Origin: DAOTXS01 sp034435055
GTDB lineage: Bacteria > Chloroflexota > Anaerolineae > UBA4142
NCBI GenBank assembly: GCA_034435055.1
Contig: DAOTXS010000065.1
Span: forward strand, 1-64,000
Length of the DNA: 64,000 nt
Direction of reading: 5' to 3'
The notes beneath the pieces are model-generated. The model ran no database searches, was not told the DNA's origin, and saw only the letters and a program-made list of their open reading frames with translations. Shown here piece after piece: positions 31,221-39,917 of the stretch; position 1 is the stretch's first letter, and each line of letters begins with the position of its first letter. The translations under genes and the position numbers were made by a program.

Positions 31221-33311
31221 ATGCCCGACCTGACTCAAACCTTCTTTGATATTCCACTTTGGTTGTGGTCGATTGGCGTTGTCGCAATCATTTTCATTGC
31301 GATTGTGATTGCGCGCAAAATGGAATTTGAGGGCGTCAATATCACCGCGACGCCGCCGTTTTTCCAATTCCGTTTCAAGCGTAAATCCGCGCGTGAGCAG
31401 ACCCGTCAGGTTTCTGCAAACCCGATGGGTTTTTCTGCCTCCGGCGAGCGAAGCGTCGTCGTGGCGGGCGATAATCGCGGGCAGATTTTTACTGGTGATA
31501 TTCATTTGCCGCCCGCATCACCGCCGCCAGAACCTAAACCACACACGCCTGCACAACAAGTCGAAATCTATATTCAGCGTGGCATTGAAGACAAAGTGCG
31601 CGCCCGGCTTTTGCAAACCGGCGTTGCCGCCATCGTTGGTATTCACGCGCCGGGCGGCGTGGGCAAAACCGAACTGGCGAAATATGTCTCCCGCAGTTTG
31701 CGCGACCAATTTGGCGAGCCGGTTTGGGTGAATTTAGGCGATAAAACGCCGGAACAAATCATCGGCGATTTTGCGCTTGCCGTTGGCGCACAACTTTCCC
31801 CTAATGCAAATTACGCCCAGCGCCGCGACGAACTCCACGCGTATTTACAGCGACACAAATTCCTCATCATTCTTGACGACGCGCGCGAACCCAACCGCGC
31901 CGCGCTCGCCGATTTTCTTCCACCATCTCCCCCGTGCGCCGCAATGGTAACCAGCCGGATTCACGAACTGACGCATGCGATTGCGGTGAATGCGCGTTTT
32001 GATTTGGGCAATATGACTGACCCGCAGGCGCGTGAACTGCTGACCGCCGCACTTGGCGCGGAACGTGTGAACGCAGAAAGTGACGCGGTTCAACGGCTCA
32101 TTGCGCGCGTCAAAGCCAATCCGCTGGCTTTGGATATTGCCGCGCGGCGAATCTATGCATACCGCGAGCGCAAAAATCCGGTGGCTTTTTTCTTGGAAAA
32201 ATTGGAACAACGCTTGGACGAACTACATGCCGGCGACGATCCACGTTTGAATTGGGAAGCGGTGATGGATTTGAGTTACAATGATTTGACCCCCGCCGAC
32301 CAAAAGCGTTTCCGTGCGCTCGCCGTTTTTTCGGCTCAAGGATTTACCGTACCCGCCGCGCAATTAGTTTGGAACGATAACGCTGATGCGGTGCGCCAAG
32401 CCATTGCGCGCCTGCACAATTTCTCTTTGCTCAAAATGCTCGATACGCTGGACGAACGCTATCGTTTGCACGATTTGTTGGACGAGTACGCGATGAAAAA
32501 ATTGCGCGCGCACGGTGAAGAAAATGAAGCGAATGACCGTCACGCGCAATATCTCGCCCAATTGTTTGACGAACATTACACAGATGATCCCAGCACTGCG
32601 CCGGAAATCGTACCCGAATTGGAAAACTTGCGCGCGGCGGTTAGATGGGCGCGCACAACGCAGAATGGTAAACGTTTGGCAGAACTGGCAACCAAATCGC
32701 GTAACTGGATGGTCGTCCTAAATTGGTATACCGAGTGGTCCACGTGGTTAACTGATGCGTTGCGTATAGGCAAAGACTATGACCGGCAATTAGAAGCGAA
32801 CGTGCGAAAAGCGATGGGCGACGTGCAACAGTTTCGCAAAGAAATGGACGCCGCGCTGGAAAGTTACGCGCACGCGTTGGAGTTGTTCCGCGCCGTCGGC
32901 TCAAAATTGGGCGAAGCGAACGTGCGAAAAGCGATGGGCGACGTGCAACAGTTTCGCAAAGAAATGGACGCCGCGCTGGAAAGTTACGCGCACGCGTTGG
33001 AGTTGTTCCGCGCCGTCGGCGACCGCTTGGGCGAAGCGAACGTGCTGGCGGCACAATGTCGATTACTTGTCCAAGCCGGTGAATTGGCGCAAGCCGAAAA
33101 GAATCTTGTCCAAGTCATCGCGATACGCCGCGAGATTGGAGATTTATACAGCGAAGGTGCTGATTATGGCAATTTTGCGCTTGTGTTACTGAATGTCGGC
33201 GAAAAAGCAAAAGCGAAATCCTACGTTCTCAAAGCGAAACAAGTCTTTGAGCAAATCGGTGAGCCATACTATTTGCAATGGGTTGAACGTGTGATTGCCG
33301 CGTGTGATTAG
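31221..33311 (+). CDS. Membrane-anchored STAND (NB-ARC-like) NTPase with TPR repeats
   Basis: 696 residues. One transmembrane segment (IPLWLWSIGVVAIIFIAIVI, about 10-30) is followed by a linker with VVVAGDNRGQIFTGDI, the glycine/aspartate pattern seen before effector-associated STAND proteins. The NTPase core has Walker A GIHAPGGVGKTELAKYVS (about 140), Walker B KFLIILDDAREPNR, sensor MVTSRIHEL and ANPLALDIAARRIYA (GLPL-like). A winged-helix region (about 350-440) leads to TPR repeats (about 520-690). Two TPR units of 40 residues are almost identical. Related proteins sense a ligand through TPRs and oligomerise; some act in phage defence or regulation. No obvious effector gene is adjacent. 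Confidence 0.85.
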   Translation: MPDLTQTFFDIPLWLWSIGVVAIIFIAIVIARKMEFEGVNITATPPFFQFRFKRKSAREQTRQVSANPMGFSASGERSVVVAGDNRGQIFTGDIHLPPASPPPEPKPHTPAQQVEIYIQRGIEDKVRARLLQTGVAAIVGIHAPGGVGKTELAKYVSRSLRDQFGEPVWVNLGDKTPEQIIGDFALAVGAQLSPNANYAQRRDELHAYLQRHKFLIILDDAREPNRAALADFLPPSPPCAAMVTSRIHELTHAIAVNARFDLGNMTDPQARELLTAALGAERVNAESDAVQRLIARVKANPLALDIAARRIYAYRERKNPVAFFLEKLEQRLDELHAGDDPRLNWEAVMDLSYNDLTPADQKRFRALAVFSAQGFTVPAAQLVWNDNADAVRQAIARLHNFSLLKMLDTLDERYRLHDLLDEYAMKKLRAHGEENEANDRHAQYLAQLFDEHYTDDPSTAPEIVPELENLRAAVRWARTTQNGKRLAELATKSRNWMVVLNWYTEWSTWLTDALRIGKDYDRQLEANVRKAMGDVQQFRKEMDAALESYAHALELFRAVGSKLGEANVRKAMGDVQQFRKEMDAALESYAHALELFRAVGDRLGEANVLAAQCRLLVQAGELAQAEKNLVQVIAIRREIGDLYSEGADYGNFALVLLNVGEKAKAKSYVLKAKQVFEQIGEPYYLQWVERVIAACD
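32793..33046 (+). repeat. Near-perfect 120-bp tandem duplication of a TPR unit
   Basis: Units 32793-32912 and 32913-33032 are identical over their first 108 bases and differ only in the last 12 (TCAAAATTGGGC against GACCGCTTGGGC). A third unit starts identically at 33033 (GAAGCGAACGTGC) and then diverges. Each unit encodes 40 residues (KEMDAALESYAHALELFRAV core). Confidence 0.95.
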
Positions 33312-33318
33312 CGCGTTT

Positions 33319-33357
33319 AGACCTGACAGATTCCGAAACCTGTCAGGTCTTTGCTTT
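33319..33357 (+). terminator. Terminator after the STAND gene
   Basis: AGACCTGACAG (33319-33329) pairs perfectly with CTGTCAGGTCT (33340-33350), followed by TTGCTTT. The rest of 33358-33562 contains a family C repeat and no gene. Confidence 0.85.
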
Positions 33358-33512
33358 GCCGCCGATTGGAAGCCGATTATATCCGCAACCTGCTTGAGCG
33401 GGTTTGTACCTGTGTTAGCCCCCAAATTTGATTCGGGGGGCGATGTGGAACTCTTTGCCCTAGTGCATCGTCTAATAGGCGAATAGAAATTCTGCAGCGG
33501 TCTTTGGTCGGA

Positions 33513-33538
33513 GCTTGTCCTGAGCGTAGACGAAGGAT
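33513..33538. repeat. Dispersed repeat, family C
   Basis: GCTTGTCCTGAGCGTAGACG followed by AAGGAT. It is a slightly degenerate reverse complement of the unit at 34901-34923 inside the next gene. Confidence 0.65.
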
Positions 33539-33562
33539 CGCACCTGCCCAAGGAGTTTCCAA

Positions 33563-36232
33563 ATGAAAACCAACTTGACGCCATCGGTTAAAACCGACGG
33601 CTATCACCCCCAACCAAACCCGCGTCGCGGGTTTCGAGAATTGCTACCCGTTCGTTTTTCCTCTGGACACCTTTGGCGCAACGACTGGCGTCGCATTTTC
33701 ATCGTTGCTTTCGCGGTTTTCGTATCTTTCGCGGCATTCGCGTTCCAAACGCCTTTGCCCGCCGCCGCGGACGGACTTGTCATCGTCCAATGTCCGCCCA
33801 TCGTCATTCCGCTTGGCACGCTGGAGCCCATCCGCCCGCCCATTGAAATTCAACCGGCAATTCCGCCCATCACCCCGCGTCCCATCGTGCCGCCGTTGCC
33901 GCCGGTTCGCCGCGATTGCTCCACGTACCTCGCCGTCAAGAATCACAACGTCAACGTAACGATCGATAACCAAATCGCGCGCACCCGCGTCGATCAGACG
34001 TTTATCAACGACAGCACCTACGCGCTCGAAGGCACGTACATCTTTCCGCTCCCAGACGACGCCGCGATCAGTGAGTTTGCAATGTGGGTCGATGGCAAAA
34101 AGTTGGAAGGGCAGGTGCTGGACAAGAATCAAGCGCGCCGCATTTACGAAGACATCGTCCGCAGTCAACGCGACCCGGCTCTGCTGGAGTACGTTGGACG
34201 CAACGCGTTTCAAGCGCGCATCTTTCCAATTCCACCCAAAACCGAAAAGCGCGTCGAGATCGAATACTCGCAGGTCTTGAAATTGGAACAGGGTCTCGTT
34301 CGCTACGTCTATCCGCTCAACACCGAAAAATTTTCGCCCAAGCCGCTCGCCAACGTCTCGGTGAACGTGTCGATCAAATCGAACGCCGCACTCAAAGCGA
34401 TCTACTCGCCGTCGCACAACGTCGGCGTCGCGCGGAGCGGCGATTACGCGGCGAAGGTTGGCTACGAAGACAAGAACGTGCGCCCCGACCGCGACTTTGT
34501 GCTGTACTATTCAGTTACCCAAGACGAAATTGGGTTGAATCTGGTGAGTTACAAACAAGCGGGCGAAGATGGCTTTTTTGTGATGCTCGTCGCGCCACAA
34601 GTCGAAATCGATAAATCGCGCGTGATCGATAAAGATGTGATTCTCGTCCTCGATGTTTCCGGCTCGATGCAAGGATCGAAAATCGCGCAGGCGAAGAACG
34701 CGCTGTACTATGTGCTCGACCGCTTGAATCCGAACGATCGCTTCAACATCATCACGTTCAGCACCGGGACTCGCGCGTACGCCACGGCGTTGCGCCCGGC
34801 ATCGATGCGCGACGACGGACGCAACTTTGTCTCGCGCATCGTGGCGGAAGGATCGACCGACATCAATCGCGCATTGCTCGAAGCGATGAATAGCGTGGAC
34901 CCTTCGACTTCGCTCAGGGCAGGCGTCGAACGCCCGACCATCGTCATCTTTTTGACCGATGGTTTGCCGACAACCGGCGAAACGAATACGCAAAAAATAA
35001 TTGCGAATGTTACGAACGCCGCGCCGAAAAACGTGCGCCTCTTTGCCTTTGGCGTCGGCGATGATGTGAACACGATTCTGCTCGACACGCTCGCCGAAAA
35101 AATTCGTGGCGCGAGCGGCTACGTCCGCCCCACCGAAAAAATCGATGAGATTGTGTCCGCGTTTTACGCCAAAGTTTCCACGCCAGTTCTGTCCGACATT
35201 TCGATTGATTGGGGCGGCATTGCGGTGAACGATGTGTATCCGTATCCTCTGCCGGATTTGTTTGCCGGGACGCAACTGGTTGTTACCGGGCGTTATCGCA
35301 CCGGCGGCGCGGCGACAATCACGTTGAAAGGAACGATCAACGGTGTGCCGCAAACGTTTCGCTATTCCGATGTATCGTTCCGAAATTCTGGCGGCGATGA
35401 TTCGATTCCGCGTTTGTGGGCGCAACGCAAGATTGGTTACTTGATGAATGAGATTCGTCTGCGCGGCGAGAATCGCGAGATCATCAACGAAATCGTTGCG
35501 CTTGCAATTCGGTACGGCATCGTAACGCCGTACACCTCGTTCCTCGTCGATGAACGGTCGGATGTGCTGACGCAAACCGGGCGCGAGAACGCGGCGAAGC
35601 AAGCGCAGGCGACTGCCGCGCCGCCGCTGCCGCAATCTGGCGCCGCGGCAGTTGATCGCAGCCAGTTCGAAAGTCAGATGCGGAGTTCCGCCGCCGCCGC
35701 GCCCGCGCCGACCAAAGCGCCCGCGCCCGTCGCGCCCGGGCAATCCGCGCCGTCGGATGCGTACCGCGACGCGCTCGCGTTGCAATATGTTGGCGACAAG
35801 ACGTTTATTTCGCGCAGTGGTGTGTGGATCGATACGCAATTTGATCCGGCAAAAATGAAGACGACGCAAATCGAATTTGGCAGCGACGCGTACTTTGCGC
35901 TCGTCGCCAATCATCCGCTTGCCGGCAAGTACGTTGCGCTGGGTTCGCGCGTGATCTTTCTGCTCAACGGCGTTGCGTACGAAATTACCGACGGCGGCAC
36001 CGGCGCAACTTCGGCGAGCATCATTCCAACGGCGATCCCGGGTTCGCCGACGCCGGTAGCGCGCGCGTTGCCGGGAACGACTTTGTCGTCTTCGCGCGCG
36101 AATGTGCCGGGTTCGTCGTCATCGCAATCGACGGGCGGGAATGTTGCGTTGCCGGTTTGCGGCGGAAGCGTTTTGAGTTTCGCGATGTTGTTTGGTTTGA
36201 TCGGCTGGTCGATGTTGCGACAAAAATCGTAG
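33563..36232 (+). CDS. Secreted VIT and VWA domain protein, C-terminally anchored
   Basis: 889 residues. An internal signal/anchor (RIFIVAFAVFVSFAAFAF, about 50-70) precedes a Pro-rich stretch. A VIT domain lies at about 115-250 (NVTIDNQIARTRVDQTFIND; FPLPDDAAISEFAMWVDGKK). A von Willebrand A domain (about 350-540) contains the MIDAS motif VLDVSGSMQGSKIAQAKNAL. The C-terminal third has a Pro/Ala linker and a region FISRSGVWIDTQFDPAKM. The end (LPVCGGSVLSFAMLFGLIGW then SMLRQKS) is a cleavable-looking sorting tail. It is similar in plan to inter-alpha-trypsin inhibitor heavy-chain homologues, so adhesive or binding roles are likely. A family C repeat encodes PSTSLRAG near residue 447. AAGGAG precedes the ATG. 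Confidence 0.88.
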   Translation: MKTNLTPSVKTDGYHPQPNPRRGFRELLPVRFSSGHLWRNDWRRIFIVAFAVFVSFAAFAFQTPLPAAADGLVIVQCPPIVIPLGTLEPIRPPIEIQPAIPPITPRPIVPPLPPVRRDCSTYLAVKNHNVNVTIDNQIARTRVDQTFINDSTYALEGTYIFPLPDDAAISEFAMWVDGKKLEGQVLDKNQARRIYEDIVRSQRDPALLEYVGRNAFQARIFPIPPKTEKRVEIEYSQVLKLEQGLVRYVYPLNTEKFSPKPLANVSVNVSIKSNAALKAIYSPSHNVGVARSGDYAAKVGYEDKNVRPDRDFVLYYSVTQDEIGLNLVSYKQAGEDGFFVMLVAPQVEIDKSRVIDKDVILVLDVSGSMQGSKIAQAKNALYYVLDRLNPNDRFNIITFSTGTRAYATALRPASMRDDGRNFVSRIVAEGSTDINRALLEAMNSVDPSTSLRAGVERPTIVIFLTDGLPTTGETNTQKIIANVTNAAPKNVRLFAFGVGDDVNTILLDTLAEKIRGASGYVRPTEKIDEIVSAFYAKVSTPVLSDISIDWGGIAVNDVYPYPLPDLFAGTQLVVTGRYRTGGAATITLKGTINGVPQTFRYSDVSFRNSGGDDSIPRLWAQRKIGYLMNEIRLRGENREIINEIVALAIRYGIVTPYTSFLVDERSDVLTQTGRENAAKQAQATAAPPLPQSGAAAVDRSQFESQMRSSAAAAPAPTKAPAPVAPGQSAPSDAYRDALALQYVGDKTFISRSGVWIDTQFDPAKMKTTQIEFGSDAYFALVANHPLAGKYVALGSRVIFLLNGVAYEITDGGTGATSASIIPTAIPGSPTPVARALPGTTLSSSRANVPGSSSSQSTGGNVALPVCGGSVLSFAMLFGLIGWSMLRQKS
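34901..34923 (+). repeat. Family C repeat inside the VWA domain
   Basis: CCTTCGACTTCGCTCAGGGC plus AGG, read in the gene's frame as P-S-T-S-L-R-A-G. It lies between the VWA helix ending EAMNSV and the strand RPTIVIFLTDG, that is, in a surface loop. Confidence 0.8.
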
Positions 36233-36287
36233 GGGCACGCCTCGTGCGTGCCCACATGTCGGGGGCGACCACGAGGGTCGCCCCTAC
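36229..36287. repeat. Dispersed palindromic repeat, family B, two units
   Basis: GTAGGGGCACGCCTCGTGCG with TGCCC, then GGGCGACCACGAGGGTCGCC with CCTAC. It starts at the stop codon of the VWA gene and ends just before the next promoter. Confidence 0.8.
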
Positions 36288-36292
36288 GTTTT

Positions 36293-36321
36293 TTGCCAAT
36301 CCGCACATCGTCGGTTATAAT
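36293..36321 (+). promoter_or_regulatory. Promoter of the DsbA-like gene
   Basis: TTGCCA (36293-36298), 17-base spacer, TATAAT (36316-36321). AAGGAG lies before the ATG at 36348. Confidence 0.8.
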
Positions 36322-36347
36322 CGCTCCATCTCAACAAGGAGCGCAAA

Positions 36348-37085
36348 ATGGAAACAAACGAAACGAACGCCGCGCCAGCGTCGATTGAGACGGAGGTCGC
36401 GGCGATTCGCGCAAAACGTCGGCGCAAGTTTAATCCGTGGTGGATCATCGCGCCGGTGTTGTTGGTGGTGGGCGTTGCGATTGGTTATTTTGGTCGTCCA
36501 CTTTTGAATCCCGGTCAAACCGCGTCCGGCAAACCCGATGTGATCGATTTGCTAATTTCGCAGACCAAGCATTTCAAAGGCAACGCGAATGCGCCGATCA
36601 CGATGCTTGAATTCAGCGATTTTCAATGTCCGTTCTGCGCGCGATTTGCGACTGGCGTGGAGCGTCAGATCGAAGAAGCTTTTGTCAAGACCGGCATCGT
36701 GCGATTTGGCTATCAGCATTTTGCGTTTCTTGGCGAGGAATCCGGCTGGGCGGCGGAAGCGAGCGAGTGTGCCGGCGAGCAAAACAAGTTTTGGGAGTAT
36801 CACGATTTGCTGTTCGCGCGGCACGGTGGAGAAAATCTAGGCGCGTTTGCTAAAGATAAATTGAAGGGCTTTGCTATCGAATTGAAATTAGATGTGACAA
36901 AGTTCAACACCTGCCTTGATTCCGGCAAGTTTGCCGCGGAGATTCAATCACAGGGCGAGTTCCTGGGATCGTTGGGTATTCAAAGCACGCCGACGTTCTT
37001 GATCAATCGCCAAGTGGTTCCCGGTGCGTTACCCTTCGAGGAATTCAAAAAAGTGATCGAAGCGGAACAGGGCAAGCAGAAATAA
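36348..37085 (+). CDS. Membrane-anchored DsbA-family thiol oxidoreductase
   Basis: 245 residues. A basic N-terminus (AKRRRKFNPWW) and one transmembrane segment (about 32-52, IIAPVLLVVGVAIGYFG) anchor an extracytoplasmic thioredoxin fold. The active site is CPFC (about 94-97, in FSDFQCPFCARFATGVE), and the cis-proline loop is STPTFLINRQVVPGALPFEE. An alpha-helical insertion lies between them, as in DsbA/BdbD/Ssp-like proteins. It probably forms or isomerises disulfides in exported proteins. Two further cysteines (ECAGEQ and NTCLDS) occur in the helical insert, as in BdbD-like relatives. Monocistronic. Confidence 0.9.
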   Translation: METNETNAAPASIETEVAAIRAKRRRKFNPWWIIAPVLLVVGVAIGYFGRPLLNPGQTASGKPDVIDLLISQTKHFKGNANAPITMLEFSDFQCPFCARFATGVERQIEEAFVKTGIVRFGYQHFAFLGEESGWAAEASECAGEQNKFWEYHDLLFARHGGENLGAFAKDKLKGFAIELKLDVTKFNTCLDSGKFAAEIQSQGEFLGSLGIQSTPTFLINRQVVPGALPFEEFKKVIEAEQGKQK

Positions 37086-37087
37086 GG

Positions 37088-37116
37088 TAGGAGCGCGGTC
37101 ATCGCGCCCCTTTGTT
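37088..37116. terminator. Possible shared terminator between convergent genes
   Basis: GTAGGAGCGCGGTCATCGCG followed by CCCCTTTGTTT forms an imperfect hairpin (one mismatch) related to repeat family B. It separates the DsbA-like gene and pyrimidine phosphorylase, which converge. Confidence 0.5.
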
Positions 37117-38420
37117 TACCGAATCACTTTGTGAATCAACAACGGCAATGTCGGTTCACTGTCGCTAAATTCGTACGCCGCGCGCAAACGATCTTCTGCC
37201 GCATCACAACTCCGATGATCGCTGGCGTGAATTGTGGCGAGTGGTTCACCGCGTTTGATGCGCGCGCCGACTTTGTGGTGGAACACAACCCCAACGCAAT
37301 GATCGATAGGCGCACCTTTTTTCGCGCGACCACCCCCCAGATCGACGACGATCAAGCCGACCTCTTCCGCGTCGATGCCGGCGATAACGCCGTTGCGCGG
37401 CGCGACGACCTCGCGGATCACTTCGGCACGCGGGAGAAGCGAATAATCATCGATGACGCGGCGCGCGCCGCCTTGCCCGGCAATCCAATCGCCGAATTTT
37501 TTCAACGCGCGTCCATCGTCGATTGCTGCTTGGAGTTTTTGGCGCGCATCAAGTTCGTCAGTCGCCGCGTTGGCGAGCAACAACAACAGTTCGCCGACGG
37601 CAAGACAATGCTCGGTGAAATCTTCGGGACCTTTGCCGCGCAACGTTTCAATCGCCTCGATCACTTCAAGCGCGTTGCCCACCGCGTTGCCGAGCGGTTG
37701 ATTCATATCGCTGATGATCGCACCGACCTTGCGATCACACCCGCGTCCGATTTTGACCATCAACTCGGCGAGCGCGAGCGCGTCGGCTTCGGTCTTCATA
37801 AACGCGCCGCGCCCCACTTTGACATCGAGCGCGATGATGTGTGCGCCGGCGGCGATCTTTTTGCTCATGATCGAACTGGCGATGAGCGGCAAACAACCCA
37901 CCGTCGCGGTTACGTCGCGCAACGCGTACAACTTGCCGTCCGCTGGCGCGAGGTCGTGCGTCTGGCCGTTGACGACGATGCCGTGTGTTTTCAACTGCGC
38001 GATGAATTCTTCGGTACTCAAATCGCATCGATAGCCGGGAATCGATTCGAGTTTATCGAGCGTGCCGCCGGAAAAACCCAAGCCGCGCCCGGACATTTTG
38101 CCAACCGGTAATCCCAGCGATGCCACAAGCGGCGCGACGACGAGCGTCGTCTTATCGCCGACGCCGCCGCTGGAATGTTTATCGAGCACTTGCGGCGCGA
38201 CGGACGAGAGGTCCATCACCGTGCCGGAATGTGCCATTGCCATTGTCAGCGCAGTGGTTTCAGTTTCGTTCATTCCGCGCAAGTAAACTGCCATTGCCCA
38301 CGCGGCGGCTTGATAATCCGGAATCTCGCCGCTGGTCAAACCTTGCACGAAAAATTCTATTTCGTCGTGTGAGAGTTCGTACCCGTCGCGCTTCTTTGCG
38401 ATGATATCGACCGCTCGCAT
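37116..38420 (-). CDS. pdp: Pyrimidine-nucleoside/thymidine phosphorylase
   Basis: 434 residues with the complete family plan: AVDIIAKKRDGYELSHDEIE at the N-terminus, the phosphate-binding signature DKHSSGGVGDKTTLVVAPLV, GRGLGFSGGTLDKLESIPGY, SKKIAAGAHIIALDVKVGRG, and a C-terminal alpha/beta domain ending VIRE-like (HKVIR). It cleaves uridine or thymidine with phosphate to base and sugar 1-phosphate. Whether it prefers thymidine (DeoA) or is broad (Pdp) cannot be settled by eye. With cytidine deaminase (48640) it would serve pyrimidine salvage. TTGGAG precedes the ATG. Confidence 0.93.
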   Translation of the reverse strand: MRAVDIIAKKRDGYELSHDEIEFFVQGLTSGEIPDYQAAAWAMAVYLRGMNETETTALTMAMAHSGTVMDLSSVAPQVLDKHSSGGVGDKTTLVVAPLVASLGLPVGKMSGRGLGFSGGTLDKLESIPGYRCDLSTEEFIAQLKTHGIVVNGQTHDLAPADGKLYALRDVTATVGCLPLIASSIMSKKIAAGAHIIALDVKVGRGAFMKTEADALALAELMVKIGRGCDRKVGAIISDMNQPLGNAVGNALEVIEAIETLRGKGPEDFTEHCLAVGELLLLLANAATDELDARQKLQAAIDDGRALKKFGDWIAGQGGARRVIDDYSLLPRAEVIREVVAPRNGVIAGIDAEEVGLIVVDLGGGRAKKGAPIDHCVGVVFHHKVGARIKRGEPLATIHASDHRSCDAAEDRLRAAYEFSDSEPTLPLLIHKVIR

Positions 38421-38429
38421 ATCAACTCC

Positions 38430-38489
38430 AATTTTAGATCATCGATTGTTGGGTTTAAATCGAAAATCTAAAATCATAAATCTTAAATC
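38430..38489. repeat. Reiterated-word spacer
   Basis: AAATCGAAAATCTAAAATCA and TAAATCTTAAATCTCAG repeat AAATCTT-like words between pdp and the sugar transferase gene. Confidence 0.4.
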
Positions 38490-39917
38490 TCAGTACGCTC
38501 CTCGTGCAAACATCACCGCCGGGATTGTGCGCAACAAAATCCAAATGTCCAGCCACGCCGACCAATTCTCGATGTAATAAATGTCGAGCATTGCTTGTTC
38601 GTCGAACGTCAGATCACTGCGGCCGCTTACTTGGGACAACCCGGTGATGCCGGGCGCAACGTCCAGCCGACGCTTGTGCCATTCCTGATACTGTTCCACT
38701 TCTTCGGGCGTGGCGGGACGCGGTCCCACCAAACTCATTTCACCTTTGATGACATTCCACAATTGCGGTAATTCATCGAGACTTGTTTTTCTCAGCCAGC
38801 GCCCAATCCGCGTGCGGCGCGGGTCGTTCCGAATTTTGAACAACGGTCCGATGGCTTCGTTCAAGCCGTTCAGTTTTTCTTGCTCCTCGTCCGCGCCTGC
38901 GTACATCGAGCGAAATTTGTGCGCGATGAATTTGCGACCGTTTTTGCCCAAACGCGGTTGCGAAAAAATGATCGGGCCTGGCGAATCGAAACGAATCAGG
39001 ATGGCGGCGATGATCATCACCGGCGCAAAGACGATGCCCAACGCAAATGTGCCGGCCAAATCGATGAACCGTTTGACGATGGCGTCGAGCAGACTCATTC
39101 GCGTTTCGCGCACGCTGATCAACGGGATGCCGCCAACGTCGTCGATGGCGATATGACTGAGTGAGAGTTGAAACATATCTGGGACGATTTTGGCGGTGAT
39201 GCCGGCGAGTTGGCACAGATTCAAAATGCGGATGATTTTTTCACGCGCGAGCCACGGCAGGGCGATGATCACTTCATCGACGGGGAGTTCGCGGAGCAAG
39301 CGTGGTAAATTATCGGTACTGCCCAACGCTTTAAAGCGACCAATGTCAGTGGTGCCGCGTTCGGGATCATCATCGACAAATCCTTCGACGTGGTAGGCGA
39401 GATCGGCGCGTGCGACGATGTTCCGCATCAACGCGCGTCCCACTTCCCCCGCGCCGACGATCAGTACGTGATCGGCGCCGATGCCGCGTTTGCGCAAGTG
39501 CGCTGTGATTTCGCGTTGCAAAATGCGTGCGGCGGTCAGCAGAAAAATCATCAGCAACGCGGCATAAACATAGACCGACCGCGCGTAAACGGTTGGGCGC
39601 AGAAAGAAGGTAAATGCCATGGTGATCAATGTCGTGGTCGTCGTGGCGTTGATGATCTTGTAAAATTCTTCTGGAAATGTTTGACCGCGCGTAAGTGAAT
39701 AGAATCCTTCCATTCGCAGAATCGCAATGGTGAGAATGGTCATTGCAACCGAGAGCGGCAAGTACGCGGTGTACGGATGATCGAATGCGCCCTCGCTCCC
39801 CGGCGGAATCAATCCCAGTTCGTAGCGCAAATAGTACGCCAGAGCGACGGCAAGATTGATCAGCGCGGCGTCGATAAGCACACGCACGAGTAACCACTTG
39901 CGATTACGCTGAAACAT
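38490..39917 (-). CDS. Polyprenyl-phosphate sugar-1-phosphate transferase (WbaP/CpsE type)
   Basis: 475 residues from the ATG at 39917. Four N-terminal membrane segments (VRVLIDAALINLAVALAYYL and three more) precede a CoA-binding-like Rossmann region (VLIVGAGEVGRALMRNI). The C-terminal catalytic domain of the bacterial sugar transferase family has KRFIDLAGTFALGIVFAPVM, HKFRSMYAGADEEQ, RRTRIGRWLRKTSLDELPQL and KGEMSLVGPRPATPEEVEQY. It primes polysaccharide assembly by loading a sugar phosphate on undecaprenyl phosphate. The start overlaps the end of the upstream GT4 gene by 14 bases; a longer frame into that gene is rejected. Confidence 0.92.
   Translation of the reverse strand: MFQRNRKWLLVRVLIDAALINLAVALAYYLRYELGLIPPGSEGAFDHPYTAYLPLSVAMTILTIAILRMEGFYSLTRGQTFPEEFYKIINATTTTTLITMAFTFFLRPTVYARSVYVYAALLMIFLLTAARILQREITAHLRKRGIGADHVLIVGAGEVGRALMRNIVARADLAYHVEGFVDDDPERGTTDIGRFKALGSTDNLPRLLRELPVDEVIIALPWLAREKIIRILNLCQLAGITAKIVPDMFQLSLSHIAIDDVGGIPLISVRETRMSLLDAIVKRFIDLAGTFALGIVFAPVMIIAAILIRFDSPGPIIFSQPRLGKNGRKFIAHKFRSMYAGADEEQEKLNGLNEAIGPLFKIRNDPRRTRIGRWLRKTSLDELPQLWNVIKGEMSLVGPRPATPEEVEQYQEWHKRRLDVAPGITGLSQVSGRSDLTFDEQAMLDIYYIENWSAWLDIWILLRTIPAVMFARGAY

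Noticed and set aside
32793..33046. Possible CRISPR-like or minisatellite array
   Set aside because: The period is 120 bases, a multiple of three, lies within coding sequence and encodes TPR units; there are no spacers.
34511..35914. Open frame of 467 codons opposite the VIT/VWA gene
   Set aside because: Arg/His-rich translation, no ribosome-binding site and no motif; the plus-strand gene is fully convincing.
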